This document shows, piece after piece, positions 1-8,977 of a stretch of DNA of 45,568 bases. Source of the DNA: a virus; IMG/VR virus record IMGVR_UViG_3300031631_000006, positions 1 to 45,568 of that record. One strand, 5' to 3'. The notes under the pieces are model-generated. The model made no database searches, was not told the origin of the DNA, and saw only the letters and a program-made list of their open reading frames with translations. Numbering within the stretch: position 1 is the first letter of the stretch; each line of letters begins with the position of its first letter. The translations under genes were made by a program, and so were the position numbers.

Positions 1-37
1 ATTACCTCTTGAAGTAAGTATCTTGATTATTAAAAAT

Positions 38-100
38 AAAGAGCAACTATTTCAAGAAAAATAGCTGTCCTACAGTTAATTAGGCTGTAGTTAGCTCTTT
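38..100. other. Imperfect nested inverted repeat at the left edge
   Basis: Outer arms AAAGAGC (38-44) and GCTCTTT (94-100) enclose an inner pair CTACAG (70-75) and CTGTAG (85-90). It lies just downstream of the HNH gene in its direction of transcription, so it could be a transcript-end structure. No T-run follows on the minus strand, so a classical terminator is not supported. Bases 1-37 hold nothing recognisable. Confidence 0.35.
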
Positions 101-108
101 AAGTTATA

Positions 109-438
109 CTAGAAGTATCCAAATTTAATTTTTCTAAACTTTGGTTGTTTTCTTTTATTTGCTTTAGACCTTGTTATCTTACTTTTATTTTTATTCTTCT
201 CTAAAAATTTACGAAGATGCAAATGATATTTGGAATGGCACCGATAACATAACGTTACTAAGTTTTTATCTATACTTTTACCGCCCTTCGAGAGAGGAAC
301 TTTATGGTGGACGTCTAAGTACTTTGACCAAGGGGGATGCTTTGTCTTACAGTCTTGACATGTAAAATTATCCCTCTTTTTTACCCGTTTAATTATTATA
401 GGCCATCCAGTAGGATATTTAGGAAACTTATACACCAT
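109..438 (-). CDS. HNH endonuclease, small free-standing
   Basis: A 109-residue protein with a compact HNH (His-Asn-His, metal-dependent DNase) fold. A first CxxC (CQDC) is followed by DVHHKVPLSKGG, an Asn in the DKN segment, and a second CxxC (CYRC) with a trailing His, the usual zinc-stabilised beta-beta-alpha-metal layout. The C-terminus is Lys/Arg rich. The ATG at 438 has a good ribosome site (AAAGGTGAT) directly upstream. In phages such short genes are either homing endonucleases or packaging-associated HNH nucleases that work with the terminase. The terminase is 2.5 kb away and not adjacent, so a homing role is equally possible. Confidence 0.85.
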   Translation of the reverse strand: MVYKFPKYPTGWPIIIKRVKKRDNFTCQDCKTKHPPWSKYLDVHHKVPLSKGGKSIDKNLVTLCYRCHSKYHLHLRKFLEKNKNKSKITRSKANKRKQPKFRKIKFGYF

Positions 439-480
439 ATCACCTTTTTTTAATATCCTTAATGTTAATGTTAATTATAA

Positions 481-527
481 TAATAAAAGTGTAGACACAT
501 ATTAAATATATGTCTACACTTTTATTA
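481..527. terminator. Bidirectional hairpin terminator
   Basis: A perfect 17-bp inverted repeat (arms 481-497 and 511-527) with a 13-nt loop. The arms carry A-runs on one side and T-runs on the other, so the stem ends in U-rich sequence on either strand. It lies between the 541-918 gene and the HNH gene, and would end transcripts leaving the structural genes. Confidence 0.75.
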
Positions 528-540
528 TACTCAAACTAAT

Positions 541-918
541 CTATCTAATTTGATGATTAATAAGACCTTCAATCAAGCAAGAGAGATTACTTACATTAGA
601 CCTGCACTCATTGATCTGTGCCATTAGTGTTGCATCATTATCATCTACGTCAGACCAACTAGCTGTACCTACAATTTCATCAGTAACACTAGCTGTACCA
701 GAAAATGCTGATTCCTCTGCAAGTTCATCACCACTAATAACAATATTATCAGGCGCGGTTGGATAAGTAATTGTAATAAGTCCCGCAGCAACAGCAGCAA
801 GAATTTCGTTAGTAATAGCATTTACTGTAGCAGGGCTGCCATCTTCGACTGATACACCTTTATCAACTACAACATTCCCACTTACAGATCCTGAATTTGT
901 TAGAATAAAACTTGGCAT
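541..918 (-). CDS. Unknown protein, possibly virion-associated
   Basis: 125 residues, not recognised. It is acidic and rich in Ser/Thr/Val/Ala with short alternating hydrophobic stretches, suggesting a beta-rich first half. A helical-looking tail (about residues 93-125) contains two Cys. The composition (few Lys, many small residues) is unlike the Lys/Asn-rich genes around it and resembles virion decoration or fibre-type proteins, which is inference only. The ATG at 918 follows an AAAGGAAT ribosome site. A strong hairpin terminator lies directly downstream. Confidence 0.6.
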   Translation of the reverse strand: MPSFILTNSGSVSGNVVVDKGVSVEDGSPATVNAITNEILAAVAAGLITITYPTAPDNIVISGDELAEESAFSGTASVTDEIVGTASWSDVDDNDATLMAQINECRSNVSNLSCLIEGLINHQIR

Positions 919-959
919 AATACATTCCTTTTTTTAAATTAAAAAATTAAATTAAAATA

Positions 960-1259
960 TTAACAGTGTATACTATCTATATTTTTTCCATCTTGATTTA
1001 GAAGATATACAGAACAGTTAATAACAATTATTGATTGTGCATTACTTTCTTTTTCTTTAAATTTTATTTCTATATAATCAAAACTAGCTTCCTCTGGTAT
1101 AGAACCCACTAAAACATAGGGCATCTTAATGTCACTGTCTTCAAAGGCTTTTTTTGATGCAACTTTCATCTTTTTATAATAAACATTTGTGGCTTCAAAT
1201 AATCTGTTCTCTTCCACATCTTGGTTATTGTCTCTCTTAGATACTATCTTAATGTACAT
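960..1259 (-). CDS. Unknown small protein
   Basis: 99 residues, not recognised. It opens with the strand-like stretch MYIKIVSKRD, then charged and beta-prone segments, with no Cys pairs apart from two isolated Cys near the end. There is no signal peptide or membrane segment. The ATG at 1259 has a strong ribosome site (AAAGGAGAT) 8 nt upstream. It sits between the PAAR gene and the 541-918 gene, so a tail or virion role is possible but unsupported. Confidence 0.6.
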   Translation of the reverse strand: MYIKIVSKRDNNQDVEENRLFEATNVYYKKMKVASKKAFEDSDIKMPYVLVGSIPEEASFDYIEIKFKEKESNAQSIIVINCSVYLLNQDGKNIDSIHC

Positions 1260-1278
1260 GTCTACCTATCTCCTTTAG

Positions 1279-1508
1279 TTAAATATTAATATTAAAAATT
1301 ATACTTTTAGATAAAATATATACATTACTTGATCCAACAGCTAATGTACCACCATGACAAGGGCAACAACAACCATGACAAGCATAAGGATCTGTTACTC
1401 TTATCTGACCTAAACTATTTACAAATGTATCAGGGACGCCCAATATTAGGTCTCGGGGGATCGTGAATGTCCCGCACAAACATCACCAAATCTAGTGGCT
1501 AGTGGCAT
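1279..1508 (-). pseudogene. PAAR-type tail-spike tip protein, apparent 1-nt frameshift
   Basis: PAAR proteins form the sharp, metal-binding tip of phage tail spikes and type VI secretion spikes. Reading from ATG 1508 (AGGAG 9 nt upstream) gives MPLATRFGDVCAGH, the typical PAAR start, then a stop. One frame over, translation continues as LILGVPDTFVNS, DPYACHGCC and CHGGTLAVGSSNVYI, the rest of the fold, ending at 1279. Adding one base to the run of five G/C at 1455-1459 joins both into a 76-residue protein of normal PAAR length. Either the gene is truly shifted, decoded by frameshifting, or the consensus is one base short. A shorter TTG-initiated frame (1279-1479) would lack the N-terminal PAAR motif. 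Confidence 0.7.
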
Positions 1509-1526
1509 AGTATTACACTCCTATTA

Positions 1527-1628
1527 TTATTTACATTGGCAAATAGATACATTACATTTTAATGTATCCCATTTCTCTATAGCTGATAGCAATAGTACAA
1601 CACTAATTGGTAATCTTATATTCTTCAT
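1527..1628 (-). CDS. Very small protein
   Basis: A 33-residue frame starting MKNIRLPISVVLLLSAIEKW and ending with three Cys in the last nine residues. The ATG at 1628 is preceded by GGAG 8 nt upstream, and the frame fills the gap between the zinc-ribbon gene and the PAAR gene. The hydrophobic stretch at residues 5-17 could be a short membrane or signal-like segment. Support is limited to the ribosome site and the packing. Confidence 0.4.
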   Translation of the reverse strand: MKNIRLPISVVLLLSAIEKWDTLKCNVSICQCK

Positions 1629-1640
1629 ATCACGTCTCCA

Positions 1641-1898
1641 TTAAATCGGGAGGCAGATTCTGTCGTTACTGCAATACACTGCTTTTCTGTCGTCCATCAA
1701 ACTAACAGTCTTCATGGTAATACCACACTTAGGGCATTCAAAAGGTGATCTTGATTTTTTCTTATTTAAACCACCAGAATATCCTTTAACAGTTTCTAGA
1801 GCATCTTCTAAAGTAGCGCCAGTCATAATTAAAGATTGGGCTAAACTTCTCTGTGTGCTATTTAAATCTTGCTTTTCTAAAGCTTCATTTGTATTCAT
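1641..1898 (-). CDS. Small zinc-ribbon protein
   Basis: 85 residues. The N-terminal half is helical (roughly residues 14-42, STQRSLAQSLIMTGATLEDA, resembling a small UBA-like helix pair). The C-terminal third has Cys pairs CPKC and CSNDRIC, a probable zinc ribbon. Function unknown. It lies directly downstream of the ADP-ribosyltransferase gene and upstream of the PAAR genes, in the same direction. Confidence 0.6.
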   Translation of the reverse strand: MNTNEALEKQDLNSTQRSLAQSLIMTGATLEDALETVKGYSGGLNKKKSRSPFECPKCGITMKTVSLMDDRKAVYCSNDRICLPI

Positions 1899-1916
1899 GT
1901 TATTATCCTTTATTAT

Positions 1917-2927
1917 TTACATAAATAAGTCCACGCCCCCTAATAAAAACTCACACTTGATAGATCCTCCTAACCTCCATACTTCTTTTTCACTTAATTC
2001 ACTTATTTTATTAGTTAATTCTGGAGTACCAAAAAAGGATTCATCCGTTGTTACTTTTATAACACAAGGCTTACTACTATTTGATATTTCTAATAATGAC
2101 TCTAAATAATTTAAATAACCTTTAATATTTTTTACTGTACCTTCTTCAATATAATCTCTTCTCCCACTTGCAAAACTTGATGCTATACCTAAATCAGTAG
2201 TCCAAGATTGTAATTCACTTGTAGGTTTATATATTCCTTTAAATAATGTTAATTCACTATTAGATGCTGATTTATTATTATTCTTCTTTAATAATTTATA
2301 TTTACTTTCTATAAGTTTTTTGAATATGTTTGGTTTTAGTGTTAGACCTCTATACATTACTTTTGATTTAGGTGTTAGTAAATCTTTATAATATGTCTTA
2401 CACTCTTTAAGTTTTCTAAAGCTTTCCGTAAATTTTTTCTTATTAGAAAATCTTTCAGTAGTAAACTGTTCTATTATATCCCATAATCTATCTTCATCAC
2501 TAGTATTCTTTTCTTTTTTATTAAACTGATCTCCGAATAGAAACTTTTCAAACCAATCAAAACATATATTCTTAGATAATTTTTTAGTCTTTTTTTCTAC
2601 TACGTTAGGTTTAGTCTTACGTTTAGGACTTGCTTTACCAATATCAATTGATAGCCACTTGTTAATATCCTTAGCTGGTATCTCAGACTTCCTACCTATT
2701 TTCTTTTTTGTAATGCCAACTAGTCCCACCTTACTTGCTGTAGGTTTATAGCTACCTTTGTCCCCATCATCAAAGATAACGTATACTATACCTTTTCTTA
2801 TTGTAGTAACAGTACCTACGTAGTACTCAGGATCTTTAGCAGTATTAAAGTTTACTATAACCCTATTACCTTTCTTATATTGTATAGCTGATAATATAGT
2901 TTCTACATCAATATTTACATATTCCAT
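1917..2927 (-). CDS. Probable mono-ADP-ribosyltransferase with N-terminal Tudor/SH3-like domain
   Basis: 336 residues. Residues 18-62 look like a Tudor/SH3-type barrel (GNRVIVNF, YYVGTV, VYVIFDDGD). The C-terminal half carries the R-S-E signature of arginine-type ADP-ribosyltransferases: Arg193 in MYRG, Ser241 in SWTT followed by an A..FA helix, and the catalytic E-x-E as Glu313-Lys-Glu315. This family moves ADP-ribose from NAD+ to proteins; T4 Alt and ModA use it to modify host RNA polymerase. Known phage members are injected or made early. This one lies in the structural/packaging part, so an injected virion protein is possible. Fold assignment is by motif only; target unknown. Confidence 0.6.
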   Translation of the reverse strand: MEYVNIDVETILSAIQYKKGNRVIVNFNTAKDPEYYVGTVTTIRKGIVYVIFDDGDKGSYKPTASKVGLVGITKKKIGRKSEIPAKDINKWLSIDIGKASPKRKTKPNVVEKKTKKLSKNICFDWFEKFLFGDQFNKKEKNTSDEDRLWDIIEQFTTERFSNKKKFTESFRKLKECKTYYKDLLTPKSKVMYRGLTLKPNIFKKLIESKYKLLKKNNNKSASNSELTLFKGIYKPTSELQSWTTDLGIASSFASGRRDYIEEGTVKNIKGYLNYLESLLEISNSSKPCVIKVTTDESFFGTPELTNKISELSEKEVWRLGGSIKCEFLLGGVDLFM

Positions 2928-2956
2928 TTATGCACCTATTTTATTATCCTTTATTA

Positions 2957-5900
2957 TTAGTTAGGCATTTTGCGTGATCCTACTGCACCTATACCACCAG
3001 CACTTCTATTCATACCTGATGAAGATAAAATAGAACCACCTTTATTTGATAACTTACTAAGCTTTATGATAGAATTAATATCATTATATAATAGTGACCT
3101 TTCGGAACCACTGCCATAAAACAGCTCATTATAATTTTCATCATTTAGTATAGCATGTCCTAAACATATAGTTCTTAATATATCATCTGTAGTATCATCA
3201 CCTTTAGTTATAATTCTACCTGAATCCTGACTCATCAAAAATTGTAAAAACAGGTGATTGACCGGTTTATTATGAACAAGAGCATTTACTTCTTTATCTA
3301 ATAAAATTAATTCATCTACTTTAGATTCTAGTCTAGGAAATATACACTCTTCTCCATACATTGCAGAACGTAAATCTTCAAAATCACTCATTTTAACACT
3401 ATATAACATAGCATCTATTTTATGATCTTGAAATATCTGTTGACTCAAATTAATAGATTGCCACCTATCGAAACAATTATGAACTAATACACCATTTGCT
3501 ATAAATTCATTAGTTTTAGGAACTGTTATATCATATACTTTTTCTCTACCACTTTTAAAATTATTCTTTACTTTACTAGGTACCCCAATATCAGATTTTA
3601 ATATATTAGTAAAATTATTATATAATTCTATATCAAGAACTTTTAACTTATTTAATACTGTATCTAAGTATCCATTATATAAATCCTTTTTACTTACATA
3701 CTTTGAATAAGTACCCGTAAAAGGATATAATCCTGATAAAACAACTTTTTTATTATTATTAGTTTTATATACACATCCTTTATAGGTTCCTTTCTTTATT
3801 CTCCTACTAATAATGTAATCAATTATAGGTTTAAGCGGAATACCAGCAGTCATATCTCTTTTAGTAGTATATTTTCTTTTAAAGTTCTTATGTTTAACAC
3901 CTAAAAAAGGTTTAATAAGTTTTATTAATTTAATAGAATTAATAGTATTTATATTTACAATATCTCCTCTATTAGAGATATAAGAAAATATACCATGTGT
4001 TAGTAGTAATATTTGTATTTGTTTTAACAGCTCTTTTGAAGAGGATATACATTGTATATTATTGTGTGATATACAACCGTCACCTTCGATAAACCCCGCC
4101 ATAAAAGATAATTGTGAATCCTTATCAGCTTCTAGTATAGACCAAGGTATATATTTATAAGGTGCAGTTTTAAAAGTAATACCTAAACTATTCAACCAAC
4201 TACCTAATACTCTTGATCTTTTTTCTACAATATAAATATATTCATAATTAGATTTATACTTTCTACCTAAAATGATTCCATCATACATCTTTCTTTTAGT
4301 TGCTTTTAATTTAACTCCAAATACTTGTTTAAAACATTTTATAAACTTATTTATATAAGTCTTATTCGTGTTACAAAAATTTATATAATTATCTCTTACA
4401 CATCCTTCAGAAACTAATGATCCTAATATAAATCCCAATTCTACAGTCATTACTTTTGGAGTTTTTGGCGGATACTCTGGTAATTTTCCACCTCCCTGTG
4501 GTCTATTACATGTTATACTCGGGAAAAATAATTTAAGTTTAGAAGTCCTATTTAAAGGTTTTGTCCTAATTAACATATAATCAGTTTTTTTAATATCTTT
4601 TATTTCTTTCCACTCTATACAATAATTTTTATTTAATACTTTTACTTTATGATCAGCAGTACCCTTAACTTCAAAACCATGTACAGATCGTATTGTTCTT
4701 ATATCTTTAATACCATTATATTTAAAATTATTAAATAAACCTTTAGTAGATAAACTCGTAGCAATAGAATTATTAAAATCCTCTAAACTATCTAATCTTT
4801 TTAAACCATGTATTGTAGGTAGTAGAGTATCACCTGTTAAACAAACCACCTTAATATTAAAATTTTCTATTATAGGTGTTATAACATGCTCATATATCTT
4901 AGGAAAACTGATTGCATAAGTATCTGGTATTATTTCTATTATACCTGAGGTAGCTATTACTCTCTTATCATCTATATCCATAAAATGCATTATACTACAA
5001 GCAAAACTATCATAATTATAACTACAATCAATAGATAACACGGCAGGATATGTATGAACCTTATTAAACTCTAAAGTAGGATACATTAATGTACCACCTA
5101 AACTATCTTTGACTGTCTTAATACTTTTTATTTTTAACAAATTTTTCTTTTTAGAAAATACTGGAATCAAAACAGTAGGAGTACTAATATAAGGGCTTAA
5201 ACTATATGGCGGGTTAGCCCCAAAATCCCTTTCAGTCTTTACAGGATCTTCTCTAAACTTATCTCTCAAATCTTCTTTTGTAATAGTTGGATTTATTTCC
5301 CAAGTAGAATAATGAAATCCGTATAGTGAAGTACTTGTTTTACTTTGTTTATACATACGCATAGATTTATCGGCCTTACTACTAGGACTTGAGATATAAA
5401 ATCCGTAAGCACTTGGCATATCTGGAAATATTGGTAACAACTTATTTGATGCTGATAATACAGTCATTAGACTGTTATCTAGAGCTGCATAAATTTCATC
5501 AGGATTATATTTTACTTGATTACTACCACCGAAAAACCAGCCTAGCTCGTCCAGTGCTGAAATAATGCGGGTATTATGTACTAAAACATTATTAGCAGCA
5601 AATGTTGAATCTTCTGAGTCAACAGTTAAGTCATAAACTTTCATTTTACCTATATACTCTATAGATACAACTTTTGAAAATGAAATATATTTATCACAGT
5701 ATTTTCTAAATCTTACATTTTTTATATCTTCTATATCTCGTACATTTCTATTATAAATCTTATTTATTTTAGAACTAATATAAACATTAGTAAAAGGTAT
5801 TTTATGGTGTATATATGATTTAGGATTATCTGTTTTTGATATTGTAACATCTTTTTTGTAATCTCTTTTATCTAATCCAGTATATTCTTTTTTAACGAAA

Positions 5901-8092
5901 TTAACACTATCTTCCCTTGTTAAATATACCATGTTACCTTTATTACTAAATTTTCTTATACAGACGTATCCTAGCTTCATTATTAATAATTGTAAAGACT
6001 TGCATAATTCATAAGATTTAGAATAATAATATACTCCTACTCTGCCTGACCTATTTATTATACCACCATCACAACTAATCATTGCACTTACACATTCTAC
6101 AACACATTTTCTTGATGCTTCTAGTATTGACCAGGGCATTACTTTAATATGAGCATTACCCCCCGTTGCACCTATAAGAGTTAGAAACTCAATTATACTA
6201 CCGTAAGTAAAACTAATGACATAACAAGTTCCGGGGCCATTTACATATTTTTCTTTATCAATTATAGATGCTAATCTTGGGTTACATCCAAATACTATTT
6301 TAAAACAATTATAAAAATCATTACACTTATCTTTACTTGTAGTCCAGTATTCAATGCTATTACCCTTTAATGTAACCCAGCCATCAGCTATTAAATATCC
6401 TACCAATCTAGCTAACTTAGGTGTCATCCTATTAGGTAATTTTACTTTATCTCTATTAGTATTGATATAACCTTTTCTAAGTTTAATCCATTTTTTTAAT
6501 TTAAACTTAGAATTAATTCTATACTCAGCAGGTAAACTATAACATAAATCAGTTCTTGGATACTTAATATTAAGTACACCTGCTTTTAACATAGGATGTA
6601 TAACCCACTGGACACCTGTTAATACTACACCTATAGTATCAGAAATATCTTGTCTTGTAAATATTTTACCATCTGCAATATACTTAGCAAGTTTTACATA
6701 TGCAGGTTCATGCTTCTTAATATTATGATTAAATATAAGTTCTTTAGGAAACTCTCCACCCATTTGACAAAATACATATTCACCAATTAAATCCTGCTGT
6801 TCTCTCCATGCCGCTTTACCTTTGTTAGTTAATACTTTAACTCTATGATCATAAGTTGCATCTAATTCTATCCCATTCTCTAAAGTTACCCTATAAACAT
6901 CTTTTTTATACTTTTGGGGTTCGTAATCAATAATCTTTCTACTGCTTTTTCCCTTATAAGTATAAGAACCAAGTAACTTTTTTGGATCATCAAGTCTTAT
7001 AAATCCTCTTGAAGTATTAACTAAAGTATACCCAGGTAAACACTTTCCTCTCAATTTTCTTTTGTCGGGTCCTGCTGGATAGAAGCCTATATTTTTATGA
7101 TTGTAAGTTACAAATGTATCTCTAAGTTTAAATATCTCTTTACCAAGTCTTGATCCTTCTTCATCTAAGAATTTATGATATTCAACATACCAAGGTGCTG
7201 TAGTTATAAGATTGTAAAAAGGTTCCCATAAATTATCATAAGCATCTTGATATCTAAGACCTACAAATGTACCATGAAGAGTACTATTAGGAAGTAGTCC
7301 TAACATTTCAACAGGATTTGGTATTTGTAAATATTTATGAAGAATAGTTGCACTAAATATACCAGTCAAGATGCTCTTACCACTACGTTGGCCAGCAACT
7401 CCTATCATCCTATTATAGTTATTGAATTTCTTATCTTCTATAGCATCATATCTTGACTTACCACATTTTTTACAAACACCATCATAATAAAATATAATTT
7501 TATCTAATATGTTACCTATTGATGTATCAACTTCTATTTTATTATTAATAAAATTATTATCAGAGCAGTATGGACAGTACGAATTAAAGAACTGAAGAGC
7601 TATTTGCAACTGTTTAGGCCATAACTTTATATTAAGAAATCTCTTATCAAGAATAAATTGTATGGAATTATGAGACTTTAATATATCACCTTCATTAATG
7701 AGTGAAAATACAGATGGGTCATAATTAGATTCTATTACACTCTCAACAAGATCAGAGGGAGAAAATAAATCATCCTTATCACTATCATTGCTATAACTGC
7801 TAATATCATTATCATTATTATTATTATCATTATTATTATTATTATTATATTCTTGTATACTTAAAATAGATTTTTTCTTTTTCTTTTTTTTCTTTTTATC
7901 TTTCTTAAAATTGTAGCAAACATTAGATTCATTTAAATTATCTTTACCTAATTTTTTACAGTATAATAAATTTGAACATAAAGTACAATTAGCTTTCTTA
8001 TATATCCACTTTTTGCAAGGCTCTGAACTGCCCTTACACTCATCTTTTAAATACCATATACAATTTACACATGATCTGACTATCTTTGACAT
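2957..8092 (-). CDS. terL: Terminase large subunit (DNA packaging motor), two inteins
   Basis: An ATP-driven motor and nuclease that packages phage DNA into the prohead. The 1,711-residue precursor would splice to about 765 residues. Extein features: a Cys-rich N-terminus with two CxxC clusters (residues 8-59), a Lys run and an Asn/Asp-rich linker, Walker A GVAGQRSGKS (231-240), Walker B (ISALDE) right after intein 1, and RNase H-like nuclease residues SIDCSYNYDS before intein 2, DRW just after it, and an Asp-rich motif near the C-terminus. Intein 1 precedes Walker B; intein 2 sits next to the nuclease DRW motif. The mature protein is longer than most TerL because of the N-terminal extension. 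Confidence 0.92.
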   Translation of the reverse strand: MSKIVRSCVNCIWYLKDECKGSSEPCKKWIYKKANCTLCSNLLYCKKLGKDNLNESNVCYNFKKDKKKKKKKKKSILSIQEYNNNNNNDNNNNDNDISSYSNDSDKDDLFSPSDLVESVIESNYDPSVFSLINEGDILKSHNSIQFILDKRFLNIKLWPKQLQIALQFFNSYCPYCSDNNFINNKIEVDTSIGNILDKIIFYYDGVCKKCGKSRYDAIEDKKFNNYNRMIGVAGQRSGKSILTGIFSATILHKYLQIPNPVEMLGLLPNSTLHGTFVGLRYQDAYDNLWEPFYNLITTAPWYVEYHKFLDEEGSRLGKEIFKLRDTFVTYNHKNIGFYPAGPDKRKLRGKCLPGYTLVNTSRGFIRLDDPKKLLGSYTYKGKSSRKIIDYEPQKYKKDVYRVTLENGIELDATYDHRVKVLTNKGKAAWREQQDLIGEYVFCQMGGEFPKELIFNHNIKKHEPAYVKLAKYIADGKIFTRQDISDTIGVVLTGVQWVIHPMLKAGVLNIKYPRTDLCYSLPAEYRINSKFKLKKWIKLRKGYINTNRDKVKLPNRMTPKLARLVGYLIADGWVTLKGNSIEYWTTSKDKCNDFYNCFKIVFGCNPRLASIIDKEKYVNGPGTCYVISFTYGSIIEFLTLIGATGGNAHIKVMPWSILEASRKCVVECVSAMISCDGGIINRSGRVGVYYYSKSYELCKSLQLLIMKLGYVCIRKFSNKGNMVYLTREDSVNFVKKEYTGLDKRDYKKDVTISKTDNPKSYIHHKIPFTNVYISSKINKIYNRNVRDIEDIKNVRFRKYCDKYISFSKVVSIEYIGKMKVYDLTVDSEDSTFAANNVLVHNTRIISALDELGWFFGGSNQVKYNPDEIYAALDNSLMTVLSASNKLLPIFPDMPSAYGFYISSPSSKADKSMRMYKQSKTSTSLYGFHYSTWEINPTITKEDLRDKFREDPVKTERDFGANPPYSLSPYISTPTVLIPVFSKKKNLLKIKSIKTVKDSLGGTLMYPTLEFNKVHTYPAVLSIDCSYNYDSFACSIMHFMDIDDKRVIATSGIIEIIPDTYAISFPKIYEHVITPIIENFNIKVVCLTGDTLLPTIHGLKRLDSLEDFNNSIATSLSTKGLFNNFKYNGIKDIRTIRSVHGFEVKGTADHKVKVLNKNYCIEWKEIKDIKKTDYMLIRTKPLNRTSKLKLFFPSITCNRPQGGGKLPEYPPKTPKVMTVELGFILGSLVSEGCVRDNYINFCNTNKTYINKFIKCFKQVFGVKLKATKRKMYDGIILGRKYKSNYEYIYIVEKRSRVLGSWLNSLGITFKTAPYKYIPWSILEADKDSQLSFMAGFIEGDGCISHNNIQCISSSKELLKQIQILLLTHGIFSYISNRGDIVNINTINSIKLIKLIKPFLGVKHKNFKRKYTTKRDMTAGIPLKPIIDYIISRRIKKGTYKGCVYKTNNNKKVVLSGLYPFTGTYSKYVSKKDLYNGYLDTVLNKLKVLDIELYNNFTNILKSDIGVPSKVKNNFKSGREKVYDITVPKTNEFIANGVLVHNCFDRWQSINLSQQIFQDHKIDAMLYSVKMSDFEDLRSAMYGEECIFPRLESKVDELILLDKEVNALVHNKPVNHLFLQFLMSQDSGRIITKGDDTTDDILRTICLGHAILNDENYNELFYGSGSERSLLYNDINSIIKLSKLSNKGGSILSSSGMNRSAGGIGAVGSRKMPN
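3476..4843 (-). mobile_element. Intein 2 of TerL, LAGLIDADG type, motifs intact
   Basis: 456 residues, from Cys1 (CLTGDTLLPT) to the terminal His-Asn (GVLVHN), followed by +1 Cys of the extein (CFDRW). Splicing blocks are clear: a block-B-like segment with TADHKVKVL and a C-terminal VYDITVP...FIANG block. Two LAGLIDADG motifs carry both acidic residues: GSLVSEG (Glu146) and MAGFIEGDG (Asp255). The endonuclease is therefore likely active. It interrupts the terminase nuclease domain between VV and CFDRW. Confidence 0.93.
5573..7042 (-). mobile_element. Intein 1 of TerL, LAGLIDADG type, motifs intact
   Basis: 490 residues, from Cys1 (CLPGYTLVNT) to His-Asn (NVLVHN), with +1 Thr (TRIISALDE). The block-B-like segment has DATYDHRVKV, and the end reads VYDLTVDS. 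The endonuclease has both acidic residues: LVGYLIADG (Asp220) and AMISCDGG (Asp325). An extra helical region lies at about residues 110-190, before the first motif, possibly a DNA-recognition domain. The insertion point is six residues before the Walker B Asp-Glu, a highly conserved target. Confidence 0.93.
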
Positions 8093-8118
8093 TGTTATAA
8101 TCCTAACAAACAGTAAAA

Positions 8119-8149
8119 CTCATAATACTAGACACAATAGTATTATGAG
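8119..8149 (-). terminator. Rho-independent terminator between 8161-8937 gene and terL
   Basis: A 12-bp perfect stem (8119-8130 with 8138-8149) and a 7-nt loop. On the minus strand it is followed by TTTTACTGTTTGTT. It stands after the stop of the gene at 8161-8937 and before the terL start at 8092, so it would limit read-through into terL or set relative expression. Confidence 0.65.
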
Positions 8150-8160
8150 CTTAATTCTTA

Positions 8161-8937
8161 TTACATAGGAATATGTTTTTTAATATCATGCATTGTTTCT
8201 TCAACATCTCCTACAGTTACTTTCAACCCATCTTCATCATCAACTATAATATCATCTGTATTTCCGAATAATGATTTAAGATCTTTTATGCTTATTTTAT
8301 TATAATCTATACCATCTTTTCTACAGTCACCACCTCCATCACCAATTCCTGGTCCTGGTCCTTTGCCCCGCCCTGGTCCCTTACCCCTACCCTGCCTCGG
8401 TAATAATCCTTTTCTGCCCATTTCTTGGCCACGACCATAACCCTGACCCATTCCTCTACCCATTCCTTTTTGTCTACCCATACCAGGAAATAAGTCTTCA
8501 ATATCTAATATAGTTTTATCACTGTCTTTAACACCATCAAGGTTATTATTACAGTAAGGACAAAACTTAAAGTCTGGAAAGATTCTACCTTGACATTTAG
8601 GACATGTATTGTATAAGTCATCATTAACCCTTCTAAGCCCGCCACGCCTACCTGATCCTTTAGGTGGCCTCATTCTAGGCATAGTCATAGCAGGGTCTCT
8701 AAAAAGATCATCAAGAAAACCACTATCTATTGATTCATATGATGCCGAGATTAATTCTTTTTCTGTATCCCAATATTTTCTAACAAAAGATAATATAGAC
8801 TTTTTAAATTTACTGTCTTTTAAGTTAACAGAAATTTTGTTTAAAGTATCAATTTTAGAATCATCCCCCTCCACTTTACACTCTCTTAATGACTTTACCA
8901 TTGAGTAGTAAAAATTCTTTTTATACAATAGCCCCAT
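8161..8937 (-). CDS. Zinc-ribbon, Gly-rich protein of unknown function
   Basis: 258 residues. A helical N-terminal part (1-85) is followed by an Arg/Gly/Pro-rich stretch, a zinc ribbon (CPKC ... CPYC, about residues 113-134), then a striking Gly/Met/Arg/Gln-rich low-complexity segment (about 150-205, repeats such as GMGRQKGMGRGMGQ). An acidic ordered C-terminus closes the protein. It lies immediately upstream of terL, the usual place for a terminase small subunit or a packaging accessory, but no helix-turn-helix was recognised, so this stays unassigned. Confidence 0.7.
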   Translation of the reverse strand: MGLLYKKNFYYSMVKSLRECKVEGDDSKIDTLNKISVNLKDSKFKKSILSFVRKYWDTEKELISASYESIDSGFLDDLFRDPAMTMPRMRPPKGSGRRGGLRRVNDDLYNTCPKCQGRIFPDFKFCPYCNNNLDGVKDSDKTILDIEDLFPGMGRQKGMGRGMGQGYGRGQEMGRKGLLPRQGRGKGPGRGKGPGPGIGDGGGDCRKDGIDYNKISIKDLKSLFGNTDDIIVDDEDGLKVTVGDVEETMHDIKKHIPM

Positions 8938-8977
8938 TTAAATTACTCCTTTAATTATATTATATTTAAAATAAAGT

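Noticed and set aside
171-365. Plus-strand ORFs opposite minus-strand genes
   Set aside because: Every plus-strand frame over 60 codons lies antisense to a well-supported minus-strand gene and lacks a ribosome site or recognisable domain.
8307-8501. Second minus-strand frame inside the Gly-rich gene
   Set aside because: Low-complexity shadow with no ribosome site of its own.
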